A stretch of 64,000 nt of DNA from contig OY735212.1 of the NCBI GenBank assembly GCA_963457665.1, positions 3,534,397 to 3,598,396 of the forward strand, written 5' to 3'. Of the stretch, positions 9,784 through 23,900 are shown piece by piece. The notes below the pieces were generated by a model. That model was not told the DNA's origin and searched no databases. It saw only the letters and a program-made list of their open reading frames with translations. Source of the stretch: Thysanoteuthis rhombus. Lineage: Eukaryota > Mollusca > Cephalopoda > Oegopsida > Thysanoteuthidae. How positions within the stretch are numbered: the stretch's first letter is position 1; every line of letters starts with the position of its first letter. Both the position numbers and the translations under genes were made by a program.

Positions 9784-10913
9784 CTCTATGGAACTATTGA
9801 GGAAAGCAACTAAAAATCAGAGTCCAGTCAGGGGGGCAACTATAAAATAAAAATAGCGTGTAGAAGCAACTAACGGAAAATAACTCTATGGAACCATGAA
9901 GGAAAGCAACTCTATGGAACCACGGAAAAAAGCAACTAAAAATCAGAGTCCAGTCAGAGAGGCAACTAGAAAATAGAAGTAGCGTATAGAAGGAACTAAT
10001 GGAAAACAACTCTATGGAACTATTAAGGAAAGCAACTAAAAATCAGAGTCCAGTCAGGGGGGCAACTATAAAATAAAAATACCGTGTAGAAGCAACTAAC
10101 GGAAAATAACTCTATGGAACCATGGAGGAAAGCAACTCTATGGAACCACGGAAAAAAGCAACTAAAAATCAGAGTCCAGTCAGAGAGGCAACTAGAAAAT
10201 AGAAGTAGCGTATAGAAGGAACTAATGGAAAACAACTCTATGGAACTATTAAGGAAAGCAACTAAAAATAAGAGTCCAGTCAGGGGGGCAACTATAAAAT
10301 AAAAATAGCGTGTAGAAGCAACTATCGGAAAATAACTCTATGGAACAATGAAGGAAAGCAACTCTATGGAACCACGGACAAAAGCAACTAAAAATCAGAA
10401 TCCAGTCAGAGAGGCAACTAGAAAATAGAAGTAGCGTATAGAAGGAACTAATGGAAAACAACTCTATGGAACTATTAAGGAAAGCAACTAAAAATCATAG
10501 TCCAGTCAGGGGGGCAACTATAAAATAAAAATACCGTGTAGAAGCAACTAACGGAAAATAACTCTATGGAACCATGAAGGAAAGCAACTCTATGGAACCA
10601 CGGAAAAAAGCAACTAAAAATCAGAGTCCAGTCAGAGAGGCAACTCGAAAATAGAAGTAGCGTATAGAAGGAACTAATGGAAAACAACTCTATGGAACTA
10701 TTAAGGAAAGCAACTAAAAATAAGAGTCCAGTCAGGGGGGCAACTATAAAATAAAAATACCGTGTAGAAGCAACTAACGGAAAATAACTCTATGGAACCA
10801 TGAAGGAAAGCAACTCTATGGAACCACGGAAAAAAGCAACTAAAAATCAGAGTCCAGTCAGAGAGGCAACTATAAAATAGAAATAGCGTGTAGAAGCAAC
10901 TAATGGAAAACAA
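9784..10913 (+). repeat. 226-bp HOR array, five units
   Basis: A run of six G (GGGGGGCAACTATAAAATAA) begins at 9831, 10057, 10283, 10509 and 10735, at steps of exactly 226. Each unit is two full monomers plus a 26-bp remnant (GGAAAGCAACTCTATGGAAC region). The remnant is created by joining one GCAACT to another ACAACTCTAT out of register. Repeated minus-strand open frames of about 70 codons here are a by-product of this period. Confidence 0.92.
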
Positions 10914-11399
10914 ATCTATGGAACTATGGAGGAAAGCAACTAAAAATCAGAGTCCTGTCAGAGAGGCAACTAGAAAATAGAAGTTACGTGTAGAAGCAAC
11001 TAATGGAAAATAACTGTATGGAACCAAGAAGGAAAGCAAATGAAAATCAGAGTCCAGTCAGAGAAGCAACTAGGAAATAGAAGTAGCGTATAGAAGGAAC
11101 TAATGGAAAACAACTCTATGGAACCAAACAGGAAAGCAACTAAAAATTAGAGACCAGTCAGAGAAGCAACTAGAAAATAGAAGTAGCGTGTAGAAACAAC
11201 TAATGGAAAATAACTGTATGGAACCACGAAGGAAAGCAACTAAAAGTCAGAATCCAGTCAGGGAGGTAACTACAAAAATAGAAGTTGCGTGTAGAAGCAA
11301 CTAATGGAAAATAACTGTATGGAACCACGAAGGAAAGCAAATGAAAATCAGAGTCCAGCCATAGAAGCAACTAGAAAAATAGAAGTAGCATATAGAAGG

Positions 11400-14300
11400 A
11401 ACTAATGGAAAACAACTCTATGGAACCACGGAGGAAAGCAACTAAAAATTAGAGACCGGTCAGAGAAGCAACTAAAAAATAGAAGTAGCGTATAGAATGA
11501 ACTAATGGAAAACAACTCTATGGAACCACGGAGGAAAGCAACTAAAAATTAGAGACCAGTCAGAGAAGCAACTAGAAAATAGAAATAGCGTGTAGAAACA
11601 ACTAATGGAAAATAACTGTATGGAACCACGAAGGAAAGCAAATGAAAATCAGAGTCCAGTCAGAGAGGCAACTAGAAAATAGAAGTTGCATGTAGAAGCA
11701 ACTAATGGAAAACAACTCTAGGGAACTATGGAGGAAAGCAACTAAAAATCAGAGTCCAGTCAGGGAGGCAACTATAAAATAGAAATAGCGTGTAGAAGCA
11801 ACTAACGGAAAATAACTGTATGGAACCACGAAGGACAGCAAATATAAATCAGAGTCCAGTCAGAGAAGCAACTAGAAAATAGAAGTAGCGTATAGAAGGA
11901 ACTAATGGAAAATAACTCTATAGAACCACGGAGGAAAGCAACTAAAAATCAGAATCCAGTTAGGGAGGTAACTAGAAAATAGAAGTTGCGTGTAGAAGCA
12001 ACTAATGGAAAATAACTGTATGGAACCACGAAGGAAAGCAACTAAAAATCAGAATCCAGTCAGGGAGGTGACTAGAAAATAGAAGTTGCGTGTAGAAGCA
12101 ACTAATGGAAAATAACTGTATGGAACCACGAAGGAAAGCAAATGAAAATCAGAGTCCAGCCATAGAAGCAACTAAAAAATAGAAGTAGCGTATAGAAGGA
12201 ACTAATGGAAAACAACTCTATGGAACCACGGAGGAAAGCAACTAAAAATTAGAGACCGGTCAGAGAGGCAACTAGAAAATAGAAGTAGCGTGTAGAAACA
12301 ACTAATGGAAAATAACTGTATGGAACCACGAAGGGGAGCAAATAATAATCAGAGTCCAGTCAGAGAAGCAACTATAAAATAGAAGTTGCGTGTAGAAGCA
12401 ACTAATGGAAAACAACTCTATGGAACTATGGAGGGAAGCAACTAAAAATCAGAGTCCAGTCAGGGAGGCAACTATAAAATAGAAATAGCGTGTAGAAGCA
12501 ACTAACGGAAAAAAACTGTATGGAACCACGAAGGAAAGCAAATGAAAATCAGAGTCCAGTCAGAGAAGCAACTAGAAAATAGAAGTAGCGTATAGAAGCA
12601 ACTAATGGAAAACAACTCTATGGAACCACGGAGGAAAGCAACTAAAAATCAGAGTCCAGTCAGAGAGGCAATAAGAAAATAGAAGTTGCGTGTAGAAGCA
12701 ACTAATGGAAAATAACTGTATGGAACCAAGAAGGAAAGCAAATGAAAATCAGAGTCCAGTCAGAGAGGCAACTAGAAAATAGAAGTTGCGTGTAGAAGCA
12801 ACTAATGGAAAACAACTCTAGGGAACTACGGAGGAAAGCAACTAAAAATGAGAGTCCAGTCAGGGAGGCAACTATAAAATAGAAATAGCGTGTAGAAGCA
12901 ACTAACGGAAAATAACTGTATGGAACCACGAAGGAAAGCAAATGAAAATCAGAGTCCAGTCAGAGAAGAAACTAGAAAATAGAAGTAGCGTATAGAAACA
13001 ACTAATGGAAAATAACTGTATGGAACCACGAAGGAAAGCAACTAAAAATCAGAGTCCAGTCAAAGAGGCATCTAAAAAATAGAAGTTGCGTGTAGAAGCA
13101 ACTAATGGAAAACAACACTAGGGAACTATGGAGGAAAGCAACTAAAAATCAGAGTCCAGTCAGGGAGGCAACTATAAAATAGAAATAGCGTGTAGAAGCA
13201 ACTAACGGAAAATAACTATATGGAACCACGAAGGAAAGCAAATGAAAATCAGAGTCCAGTCAGAGAAGAAACTAGAAAATAGAAGTAGCGTATAGAAGGA
13301 ACTAATGGAAAACAACTCTATAGAACCACGGAGGAAAGCAACTAAAAATCGGAATCCAGTCAGGGAGGTAACTAGAAAATAGAAGTTGCATGCAGAAGCA
13401 ACAAATGGAAAACAACTCTATGGAACTATTCAGGAAAACAACTAAAAATTAGAGTCCCTCAGAGTGGCAACTAGAAAATAGAAGTTGCGTGTAGAAGCAA
13501 CTAATGGAAAATAACTCTATGGAACCACGGAGGAAAGCAACTAAAAATCAGAATCCAGTCAGGGAGGTAACTAGAAAATAGAAGTTGCGTATAGAAACAA
13601 CTAATGGAAAATAACTGTATGGAACCACAAATGAAAGCAACTAAAAATCAGAGTCCAGTCAAAGAGGCATCTAAAAAATAGAAGTTGCGTATAGAAGCAA
13701 CTAATGGAAAACAACACTAGGGAACTATGGAGGAAAGCAACTAAAAATCAGAGTCCAGTCAGGGAGGCAACTATAAAATAGAAATAGCGTGTAGAAGCAA
13801 CTAACGGAAAATAACTATATGGAACCACGAAGGAAAGCAAATGAAAATCAGAGTCCAGTCAGAGAAGAAACTAGAAAATAGAAGTAGCGTATAGAAGGAA
13901 CTAATTGAAAACAACTCTATAGAACCACGGAGGAAAGCAACTAAAAATCGGAATCCAGTCAGGGAGGTAACTAGAAAATAGAAGTTGCATGCAGAAGCAA
14001 CAAATGGAAAACAACTCTATGGAACTATTCAGGAAAACAACTAAAAATTAGAGTCCCTCAGAGTGGCAACTAGAAAATAGAAGTTGCGTGTAGAAGCAAC
14101 TAATGGAAAATAACTCTATGGAACCACGGAAAAAAGCAACTAAAAATCAGAATCCAGTCAGGGAGGTAACTAGAAAATAGAAGTTGCGTGTAGAAGCAAC
14201 TAATGGAAAATAACTGTATGGAACCACGAAGGAAAGCAAATGAAAATCAGAGTCTAGTCATAGAAGCAACTAGAAAATAGAAGTAGCGTATAGAAGGAAC

Positions 14301-14925
14301 TAATGGAAAACAACTCTATGGAACCACGGAGGATAGCAACTAAAAATTAGATACCGGTCAGAGTGGCAACTAGAAAATAGAAGTAGCGTGTAGAAAAAAC
14401 TAATGGAAAATAACTGTATGGAACCACGAAGGGGAGCAAATAATAATCAGAGTCCAGTCAGAGAAGCAACTAGAAAATAGAAGTTGCGTGTAGAAGCAAC
14501 TAATGGAAAATAACTGTATGGAACCACGAAAGAAAGCAAATGAAAATCAGAGTCTAGTCATAGAAGCAACTAGAAAATAGAAGTAGCGTATAGAAGGAAC
14601 TAATGGAAAACAACTCTATGGAACCACGGAGGATAGCAACTAAAAATTAGAGACCGGTCAGAGAGGCAACTAGAAAATAGAAGTAGCGTGTAGAAGCAAC
14701 TAACGGGAAATAACTATATGGAACCACGAAGGAAAGCAAATGAAAATCAGAGTCCAGTCAGAGAAGAAACTAGAAAATAGAAGTAGCGTATAGAAGGAAC
14801 TAATTGAAAACAACTCTATAGAACCACGGAGGAAAGCAACTAAAAATCGGAATCCAGTCAGGGAGGTAACTAGAAAATAGAAGTTGCATGCAGAAGCAAC
14901 AAATGGAAAACAACTCTATGGAACT
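11400..14925 (+). repeat. 3.5-kb internal duplication, copy A
   Basis: Matches 17300-20920. Private variants coincide: GAATGAACTAATGG (11495 / 17390), AGGTGACTAG (12066 / 17961) and GGCAATAAG (12667 / 18562), each at an offset of 5895. After an extra monomer in copy B (about 18,660-18,760) the offset is 5995, seen at the GCATGC marks 13388/19383, 13987/19982 and 14886/20881. The rare TTAGATACCGG (about 14346 / 20341) is shared too. Confidence 0.85.
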
Positions 14926-17283
14926 ATTCAGGAAAACAACTAAAAATTAGAGTCCCTCAGAGTGGCAACTAGAAAATAGAAGTTGCGTGTAGAAGCAACT
15001 AATGGAAAATAACTCTATGGAACCACAGAAAAAAGCAACTAAAAATCAGAATCCAGTCAGGGAGGTAACTAGAAAATAGAAGTTGCGTGTAGAAGCAACT
15101 AATGGAAAATAACTGTATGGAACCACGAAGGAAAGCAAATGAAAATCAGAGTCTAGTCATAGAAGCAACTAGAAAATAGAAGTAGCGTATAGAAGGAACT
15201 AATGGAAAACAACTCTATGGAACCACGGAGGATAGCAACTAAAAATTAGAGACCGGTCAGAGTGGCAACTAGAAAATAGAAGTAGCGTGTAGAAAAAACT
15301 AATGGAAAATAACTGTATGGAACCACGAAGGGGAGCAAATAATAATCAGAGTCCAGTCAGAGAAGCAACTAGAAAATAGAAGTTGCGTGTAGAAGCAACT
15401 AATGGAAAATAACTGTATGGAACCACGAAAGAAAGCAAATGAAAATCAGAGTCTAGTCATAGAAGCAACTAGAAAATAGAAGTAGCGTATAGAAGGAACT
15501 AATGGAAAACAACTCTATGGAACCACGGAGGATAGCAACTAAAAATTAGAGACCGGTCAGAGAGGCAACTAGAAAATAGAAGTAGCGTGTAGAAGCAACT
15601 AACGGGAAATAACTATATGGAACCACGAAGGAAAGCAAATGAAAATCAGAGTCCAGTCAGAGAAGAAACTAGAAAATAGAAGTAGCGTATAGAAGGAACT
15701 AATGGAAAACAACTCTATAGAACCACGGAGGAAAGCAACTAAAAATCGGAATCCAGTCAGGGAGGTAACTAGAAAATAGAAGTTGCATGCAGAAGCAACA
15801 AATGGAAAACAACTCTATGGAACTATTCAGGAAAACAACTAAAAATTAGAGTCCCTCAGAGTGGCAACTAGAAAATAGAAGTTGCGTGTAGAAGCAACTA
15901 ATGGAAAATAACTCTATGGAACCACGGAGGAAAGCAACTAAAAATCAGAATCCAGTCAGGGAGGTAACTAGAAAATAGAAGTTGCGTATAGAAACAACTA
16001 ATGGAAAATAACTGTATGGAACCACGAAGGAAAGCAACTAAAAATCAGAGTCCAGTCAAAGAGGCATCTAAAAAATAGAAGTTGCGTGTAGAAGCAACTA
16101 ATGGAAAACAACACTAGGGAACTATGGAGGAAAGCAACTAAAAATCAGAGTCCAGTCAGGGAGGCAACTATAAAATAGAAATAGCGTGTAGAAGCAACTA
16201 ACGGAAAATAACTATATGGAACCACGAAGGAAAGCAAATGAAAATCAGAGTCCAGTCAGAGAAGAAACTAGAAAATAGAAGTAGCGTATAGAAGGAACTA
16301 ATTGAAAACAACTCTATAGAACCACGGAGGAAAGCAACTAAAAATCGGAATCCAGTCAGGGAGGTAACTAGAAAATAGAAGTTGCATGCAGAAGCAACAA
16401 ATGGAAAACAACTCTATGGAACTATTCAGGAAAACAACTAAAAATTAGAGTCCCTCAGAGTGGCAACTAGAAAATAGAAGTTGCGTGTAGAAGCAACTAA
16501 TGGAAAATAACTCTATGGAACCACGGAAAAAAGCAACTAAAAATCAGAATCCAGTCAGGGAGGTAACTAGAAAATAGAAGTTGCGTGTAGAAGCAACTAA
16601 TGGAAAATAACTGTATGGAACCACGAAGGAAAGCAAATGAAAATCAGAGTGTAGTCATAGAAGCAACTAGAAAATAGAAGTAGCGTATAGAAGGAACTAA
16701 TGGAAAACAACTCTATGGAACCACGGAGGATAGCAACTAAAAATTAGAGACCGGTCAGAGTGGCAACTAGAAAATAGAAGTAGCGTGTAGAAAAAACTAA
16801 TGGAAAATAACTGTATGGAACCACGAAGGGGAGCAAATAATAATCAGAGTCCAGTCAGAGAAGCAACTAGAAAATAGAAGTTGCGTGTAGAAGCAACTAA
16901 TGGAAAATAACTGTATGGAACCACGAAAGAAAGCAAATGAAAATCAGAGTCTAGTCATAGAAGCAACTAGAAAATAGAAGTAGCGTATAGAAGGAACTAA
17001 TGGAAAACAACTCTATGGAACCACGGAGGATAGCAACTAAAAATTAGAGACCGGTCAGAGAGGCAACTAGAAAATAGAAGTAGCGTGTAGAAGCAACTAA
17101 CGGGAAATAACTATATGGAACCACGAAGGAAAGCAAATGAAAATCAGAGTCCAGTCAGAGAAGAAACTAGAAAATAGAAGTAGCGTATAGAAGGAACTAA
17201 TGGAAAACAACTCTATAGAACCACGGAGGAAAGCAACTAAAAATCGGAATCCAGTCAGGGAGGTAACTAGAAAATAGAAGTTG
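13388..17283 (+). repeat. HOR block of alternating 599- and 899-bp units
   Basis: The diagnostic TTGCATGCAGAAGCAACAAA monomer occurs with GCATGC starting at 13388, 13987, 14886, 15785, 16384 and 17283, giving steps of 599, 899, 899, 599 and 899. The steps fall one base short of whole hundreds because each unit includes one 99-bp monomer (AGAGTCCCTCAGAGTGG, one base deleted). Confidence 0.93.
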
Positions 17284-17299
17284 CATGCAGAAGCAACAA

Positions 17300-20200
17300 A
17301 TGGAAAACAACTGTATGGAACCACGGAGGAAAGCAACTAAAAATTAGAGACCGGTCAGAGAAGCAACTAAAAAATAGAAGTAGCGTATAGAATGAACTAA
17401 TGGAAAACAACTCTATGGAACCACGGAGGAAAGCAACTAAAAATTAGAGTCCAGTCAGAGAAGCAACTAGAAAATAGAAGTAGCGTATAGAAGGAACTAA
17501 TGGAAAACAACTCTATAGAACCACGGAGGAAAGCAACTAAAAATCAGAATCCAGTTAGGGAGGTAACTAGAAAATAGAAGTTGCGTGTAGAAGCAACTAA
17601 TGGAAAATAACTCTATGGAACCACGAAGGAAAGCAACTAAAAATCAGAGTCCAGTCAAAGAGGCATCTAGAAAATAGAAGTTGCGTGTAGAAGCAAGTAA
17701 TGGAAAATAACTGTATGGAACCACGAAGGAAAGCAAATGAAAATCAGAGTCCAGCCATAGAAGCAACTAAAAAATAGAAGTAGCGTATAGAAGGAACTAA
17801 TGGAAAACAACTCTATAGAACCACGGAGGAAAGCAACTAAAAATCAGAATCCAGTTAGGGAGGTAACTAGAAAATAGAAGTTGCGTGTAGAAGCAACTAA
17901 TGGAAAATAACTCTATGGAACCACGAAGGAAAGCAACTAAAAATCAGAATCCAGTCAGGGAGGTGACTAGAAAATAGAAGTTGCGTGTAGAAGCAACTAA
18001 TGGAAAATAACTGTATGGAACCACGAAGGAAAGCAAATGAAAATCAGAGTCCAGCCATAGAAGCAACTAAAAAATAGAAGTAGCGTATAGAAGGAACTAA
18101 TGGAAAACAACTCTATGGAACCACGGAGGAAAGCAACTAAAAATTAGAGACCGGTCAGAGAGGCAACTAGAAAATAGAAGTAGCGTGTAGAAACAACTAA
18201 TGGAAAATAACTGTATGGAACCACGAAGGGGAGCAAATAATAATCAGAGTCCAGTCAGAGAAGCAACTATAAAATAGAAGTTGCGTGTAGAAGCAACTAA
18301 TGGAAAACAACTCTATGGAACTATGGAGGGAAGCAACTAAAAATCAGAGTCCAGTCAGGGAGGCAACTATAAAATAGAAATAGCGTGTAGAAGCAACTAA
18401 CGGAAAAAAACTGTATGGAACCACGAAGGAAAGCAAATGAAAATCAGAGTCCAGTCAGAGAAGCAACTAGAAAATAGAAGTAGCGTATAGAAGCAACTAA
18501 TGGAAAACAAATCTATGGAACTATGGAGGAAAGCAACTAAAAATCAGAGTCCAGTCAGAGAGGCAATAAGAAAATAGAAGTTGCGTGTAGAAGCAACTAA
18601 TGGAAAATAACTGTATGGAACCAAGAAGGAAAGCAAATGAAAATCAGAGTCCAGTCAGAGAAGCAACTAGAAAATAGAAGTAGCGTGTAGAAACAACTAA
18701 TGGAAAATAACTGTATGGAACCACGAAGGAAAGCAAATGAAAATCAGAGTCCAGTCAGAGAGGCAACTAGAAAATAGAAGTTGCGTGTAGAAGCAACTAA
18801 TGGAAAACAACTCTAGGGAACTACGGAGGAAAGCAACTAAAAATGAGAGTCCAGTCAGGGAGGCAACTATAAAATAGAAATAGCGTGTAGAAGCAACTAA
18901 CGGAAAATAACTGTATGGAACCACGAAGGAAAGCAAATGAAAATCAGAGTCCAGTCAGAGAAGAAACTAGAAAATAGAAGTAGCGTATAGAAACAACTAA
19001 TGGAAAATAACTGTATGGAACCACGAAGGAAAGCAACTAAAAATCAGAGTCCAGTCAAAGAGGCATCTAAAAAATAGAAGTTGCGTGTAGAAGCAACTAA
19101 TGGAAAACAACACTAGGGAACTATGGAGGAAAGCAACTAAAAATCAGAGTCCAGTCAGGGAGGCAACTATAAAATAGAAATAGCGTGTAGAAGCAACTAA
19201 CGGAAAATAACTATATGGAACCACGAAGGAAAGCAAATGAAAATCAGAGTCCAGTCAGAGAAGAAACTAGAAAATAGAAGTAGCGTATAGAAGGAACTAA
19301 TGGAAAACAACTCTATAGAACCACGGAGGAAAGCAACTAAAAATCGGAATCCAGTCAGGGAGGTAACTAGAAAATAGAAGTTGCATGCAGAAGCAACAAA
19401 TGGAAAACAACTCTATGGAACTATTCAGGAAAACAACTAAAAATTAGAGTCCCTCAGAGTGGCAACTAGAAAATAGAAGTTGCGTGTAGAAGCAACTAAT
19501 GGAAAATAACTCTATGGAACCACGGAGGAAAGCAACTAAAAATCAGAATCCAGTCAGGGAGGTAACTAGAAAATAGAAGTTGCGTATAGAAACAACTAAT
19601 GGAAAATAACTGTATGGAACCACAAAGGAAAGCAACTAAAAATCAGAGTCCAGTCAAAGAGGCATCTAAAAAATAGAAGTTGCGTATAGAAGCAACTAAT
19701 GGAAAACAACACTAGGGAACTATGGAGGAAAGCAACTAAAAATCAGAGTCCAGTCAGGGAGGCAACTATAAAATAGAAATAGCGTGTAGAAGCAACTAAC
19801 GGAAAATAACTATATGGAACCACGAAGGAAAGCAAATGAAAATCAGAGTCCAGTCAGAGAAGAAACTAGAAAATAGAAGTAGCGTATAGAAGGAACTAAT
19901 TGAAAACAACTCTATAGAACCACGGAGGAAAGCAACTAAAAATCGGAATCCAGTCAGGGAGGTAACTAGAAAATAGAAGTTGCATGCAGAAGCAACAAAT
20001 GGAAAACAACTCTATGGAACTATTCAGGAAAACAACTAAAAATTAGAGTCCCTCAGAGTGGCAACTAGAAAATAGAAGTTGCGTGTAGAAGCAACTAATG
20101 GAAAATAACTCTATGGAACCACGGAAAAAAGCAACTAAAAATCAGAATCCAGTCAGGGAGGTAACTAGAAAATAGAAGTTGCGTGTAGAAGCAACTAATG

Positions 20201-20920
20201 GAAAATAACTGTATGGAACCACGAAGGAAAGCAAATGAAAATCAGAGTCTAGTCATAGAAGCAACTAGAAAATAGAAGTAGCGTATAGAAGGAACTAATG
20301 GAAAACAACTCTATGGAACCACGGAGGATAGCAACTAAAAATTAGATACCGGTCAGAGTGGCAACTAGAAAATAGAAGTAGCGTGTAGAAAAAACTAATG
20401 GAAAATAACTGTATGGAACCACGAAGGGGAGCAAATAATAATCAGAGTCCAGTCAGAGAAGCAACTAGAAAATAGAAGTTGCGTGTAGAAGCAACTAATG
20501 GAAAATAACTGTATGGAACCACGAAAGAAAGCAAATGAAAATCAGAGTCTAGTCATAGAAGCAACTAGAAAATAGAAGTAGCGTATAGAAGGAACTAATG
20601 GAAAACAACTCTATGGAACCACGGAGGATAGCAACTAAAAATTAGAGACCGGTCAGAGAGGCAACTAGAAAATAGAAGTAGCGTGTAGAAGCAACTAACG
20701 GGAAATAACTATATGGAACCACGAAGGAAAGCAAATGAAAATCAGAGTCCAGTCAGAGAAGCAACTAGAAAATAGAAGTAGCGTATAGAAGGAACTAATG
20801 GAAAACAACTCTATAGAACCACGGAGGAAAGCAACTAAAAATCGGAATCCAGTCAGGGAGGTAACTAGAAAATAGAAGTTGCATGCAGAAGCAACAAATG
20901 GAAAACAACTCTATGGAACT
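17300..20920 (+). repeat. 3.6-kb internal duplication, copy B
   Basis: Partner of 11400-14925. It differs by one added 100-bp monomer near 18,660-18,760 and by scattered substitutions. Its left edge falls within a GCATGC-bearing monomer (17283) that is fused to a different successor (CTGTATGGAACCACGGAGG) at about 17,310. Its right edge lies at about 20,920. Confidence 0.82.
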
Positions 20921-23900
20921 ATGGAGGAAAGCAACTAAAAATGATAGTCCAGTCAGGGAGGCAACTATAAAATAGAAATAGCGTGTAGAAGCAACTAACG
21001 GAAAATAACTGTATGGAACCACGAAGGAAAGCAAATGAAAATCAGAGTCCAGTCAGAGAAGCAACTAGAAAATAGAAGTAGCGTATAGAAGGAACTAATG
21101 GAAAACAACTCTATAGAACCACGGAGGAAAGCAACTAAAAATCAGAATCCAGTTAGGGAGGTAACTAGAAAATAGAAGTTGCGTGTAGAAGCAACTAATG
21201 GAAAATAACTCTATGGAACCACGAAGGAAAGCAACTAAAAATCAGAGTCCAGTCAAAGAGGCATCTAGAAAATAGAAGTTGCGTGTAGAAGCAAGTAATG
21301 GAAAACAACACTAGGGAACTATGGAGGAAAGCAACTAAAAATCAGAGTCCAGTCAGGGAGGCAACTATAAAATTGAAATAGCGTGTAGAAGCAACTAACG
21401 GAAAATAACTATATGGAACCACGAAGGAAAGCAAATGAAAATCAGAGTCCAGTCAGAGAAGAAAATAGAAAATAAAAGCAGCGTATAGAAGGAACTAATG
21501 GAAAACAACTCTATAGAACCACGGAGGAAAGCAACTAAAAATCGGAATCCAGTCAGGGAGGTAACTAGAAAATAGAAGTTGCATGCAGAAGCAACAAATG
21601 GAAAACAACTCTATGGAACTATTCAGGAAAACAACTAAAAATTAGAGTCCCTCAGAGTGGCAACTAGAAAATAGAAGTTGCGTGTAGGAGCAACTAATGG
21701 AAAATAAGTCTATGGAACCACGGAAAAAAGCAAAAAAAAATCAGAATCCTGTCAGGGAGGTAACTAGAAAATAGAAGTTGCGTGTAGAAGCAACTAATGG
21801 AAAATAACTGTATGGAACCACGAAGGAAAGCAAATGAAAATCAGAGTCTAGTCATAGAAGCAACTAGAAAATAGAAGTAGCGTATAGAAGGAACTAATGG
21901 AAAACAACTCTATGGAACCACGGAGGATAGCAACTAAAAATTAGAGACCGGTCAGAGAAGCAACTAGAAAATAAAAGTAGCGTGTAGAAACAACTAATGG
22001 AAAATAACTGTATGGAACCACGAAGGGGAGCAAATAATAATCAGAGTCCAGTCAGAGAAGCAACTAGAAAATAGAAGTTGCGTGTAGAAGCAACTAATGG
22101 AAAATAACTGTATGGAACCACGAAAGAAAGCAAATGAAGATCAGAGTCTAGTCATAGAAGCAACTAGAAAATAGAAGTAGCGTATAGAAGGAACTAATGG
22201 AAAACAACTCTATGGAACCACGGAGGATAGCAACTAAAAATTAGAGACCGGTCAGAGAGGCAACTAGAAAATAGAAGTAGCGTGTAGAAACAACTAATGG
22301 AAAATAACTGTATGGAACCACGAAGGGGAGCAAATAATAATCAGAGTCCAGTCAGAGAAGCAACTAGAAAATAGAAGTTGCGTGTAGAAGCAACTAATGG
22401 AAAATAACTGTATGGAACCACGAAAGAAAGCAAATGAAAATCAGAGTCTAGTCATAGAAGCAACTAGAAAATAGAAGTAGCGTATAGAAGGAACTAATGG
22501 AAAACAACTCTATGGAACCACGGAGGATAGCAACTAAAAATTAGAGACCGGTCAGAGAGGCAACTAGAAAATAGAAGTAGCGTGTAGAAGCAACTAACGG
22601 GAAATAACTATATGGAACCACGAAGGAAAGCAAATGAAAATCAGAGTCCAGTCAGAGAAGAAACTAGAAAATAGAAGTAGCGTATAGAAGGAACTAATGG
22701 AAAACAACTCTATAGAACCACGGAAGAAAGCAACTAAAAATCGGAATCCAGTCAGGGAGGTAACTAGAAAATAGAAGTTGCATGCAGAAGCAACAAATGG
22801 AAAACAACTCTATGGAACTATGGAGGAAAGCAACTAAAAATGATAGTCCAGTCAGGGAGGCAACTATAAAATAGAAATAGCGTGTAGAAGCAACTAACGG
22901 AAAATAACTGTATGGAACCACGAAGGAAAGCAAATGAAAATCAGAGTCCAGTCAGAGAAGCAACTAGAAAATAGAAGTAGCGTATAGAAGGAACTAATGG
23001 AAAACAACTCTATAGAACCACGGAGGAAAGCAACTAAAAATCAGAATCCAGTTAGGGAGGTAACTAGAAAATAGAAGTTGCGTGTAGAAGCAACTAATGG
23101 AAAATAACTCTATGGAACCACGAAGGAAAGCAACTAAAAATCAGAGTCCAGTCAAAGAGGCATCTAGAAAATAGAAGTTGCGTGTAGAAGCAAGTAATGG
23201 AAAACAACACTAGGGAACTATGGAGGAAAGCAACTAAAAATCAGAGTCCAGTCAGGGAGGCAACTATAAAATTGAAATAGCGTGTAGAAGCAACTAACGG
23301 AAAATAACTATATGGAACCACGAAGGAAAGCAAATGAAAATCAGAGTCCAGTCAGAGAAGAAAATAGAAAATAGAAGCAGCGTATAGAAGGAACTAATGG
23401 AAAACAACTCTATAGAACCACGGAGGAAAGCAACTAAAAATCGGAATCCAGTCAGGGAGGTAACTAGAAAATAGAAGTTGCATGCAGAAGCAACAAATGG
23501 AAAACAACTCTATGGAACTATTCAGGAAAACAACTAAAAATTAGAGTCCCTCAGAGTGGCAACTAGAAAATAGAAGTTGCGTGTAGGAGCAACTAATGGA
23601 AAATAAGTCTATGGAACCACGGAAAAAAGCAAAAAAAAATCAGAATCCAGTCAGGGAGGTAACTAGAAAATAGAAGTTGCGTGTAGAAGCAACTAATGGA
23701 AAATAACTGTATGGAACCACGAAGGAAAGCAAATGAAAATCAGAGTCTAGTCATAGAAGCAACTAGAAAATAGAAGTAGCGTATAGAAGGAACTAATGGA
23801 AAACAACTCTATGGAACCACGGAGGATAGCAACTAAAAATTAGAGACCGGTCAGAGAAGCAACTAGAAAATAGAAGTAGCGTGTAGAAACAACTAATGGA

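Noticed and set aside
9794-10913. Five minus-strand frames of about 70 codons, repeated again at 33746-34390
   Set aside because: Products of the 226-bp HOR period; no codon constraint visible.
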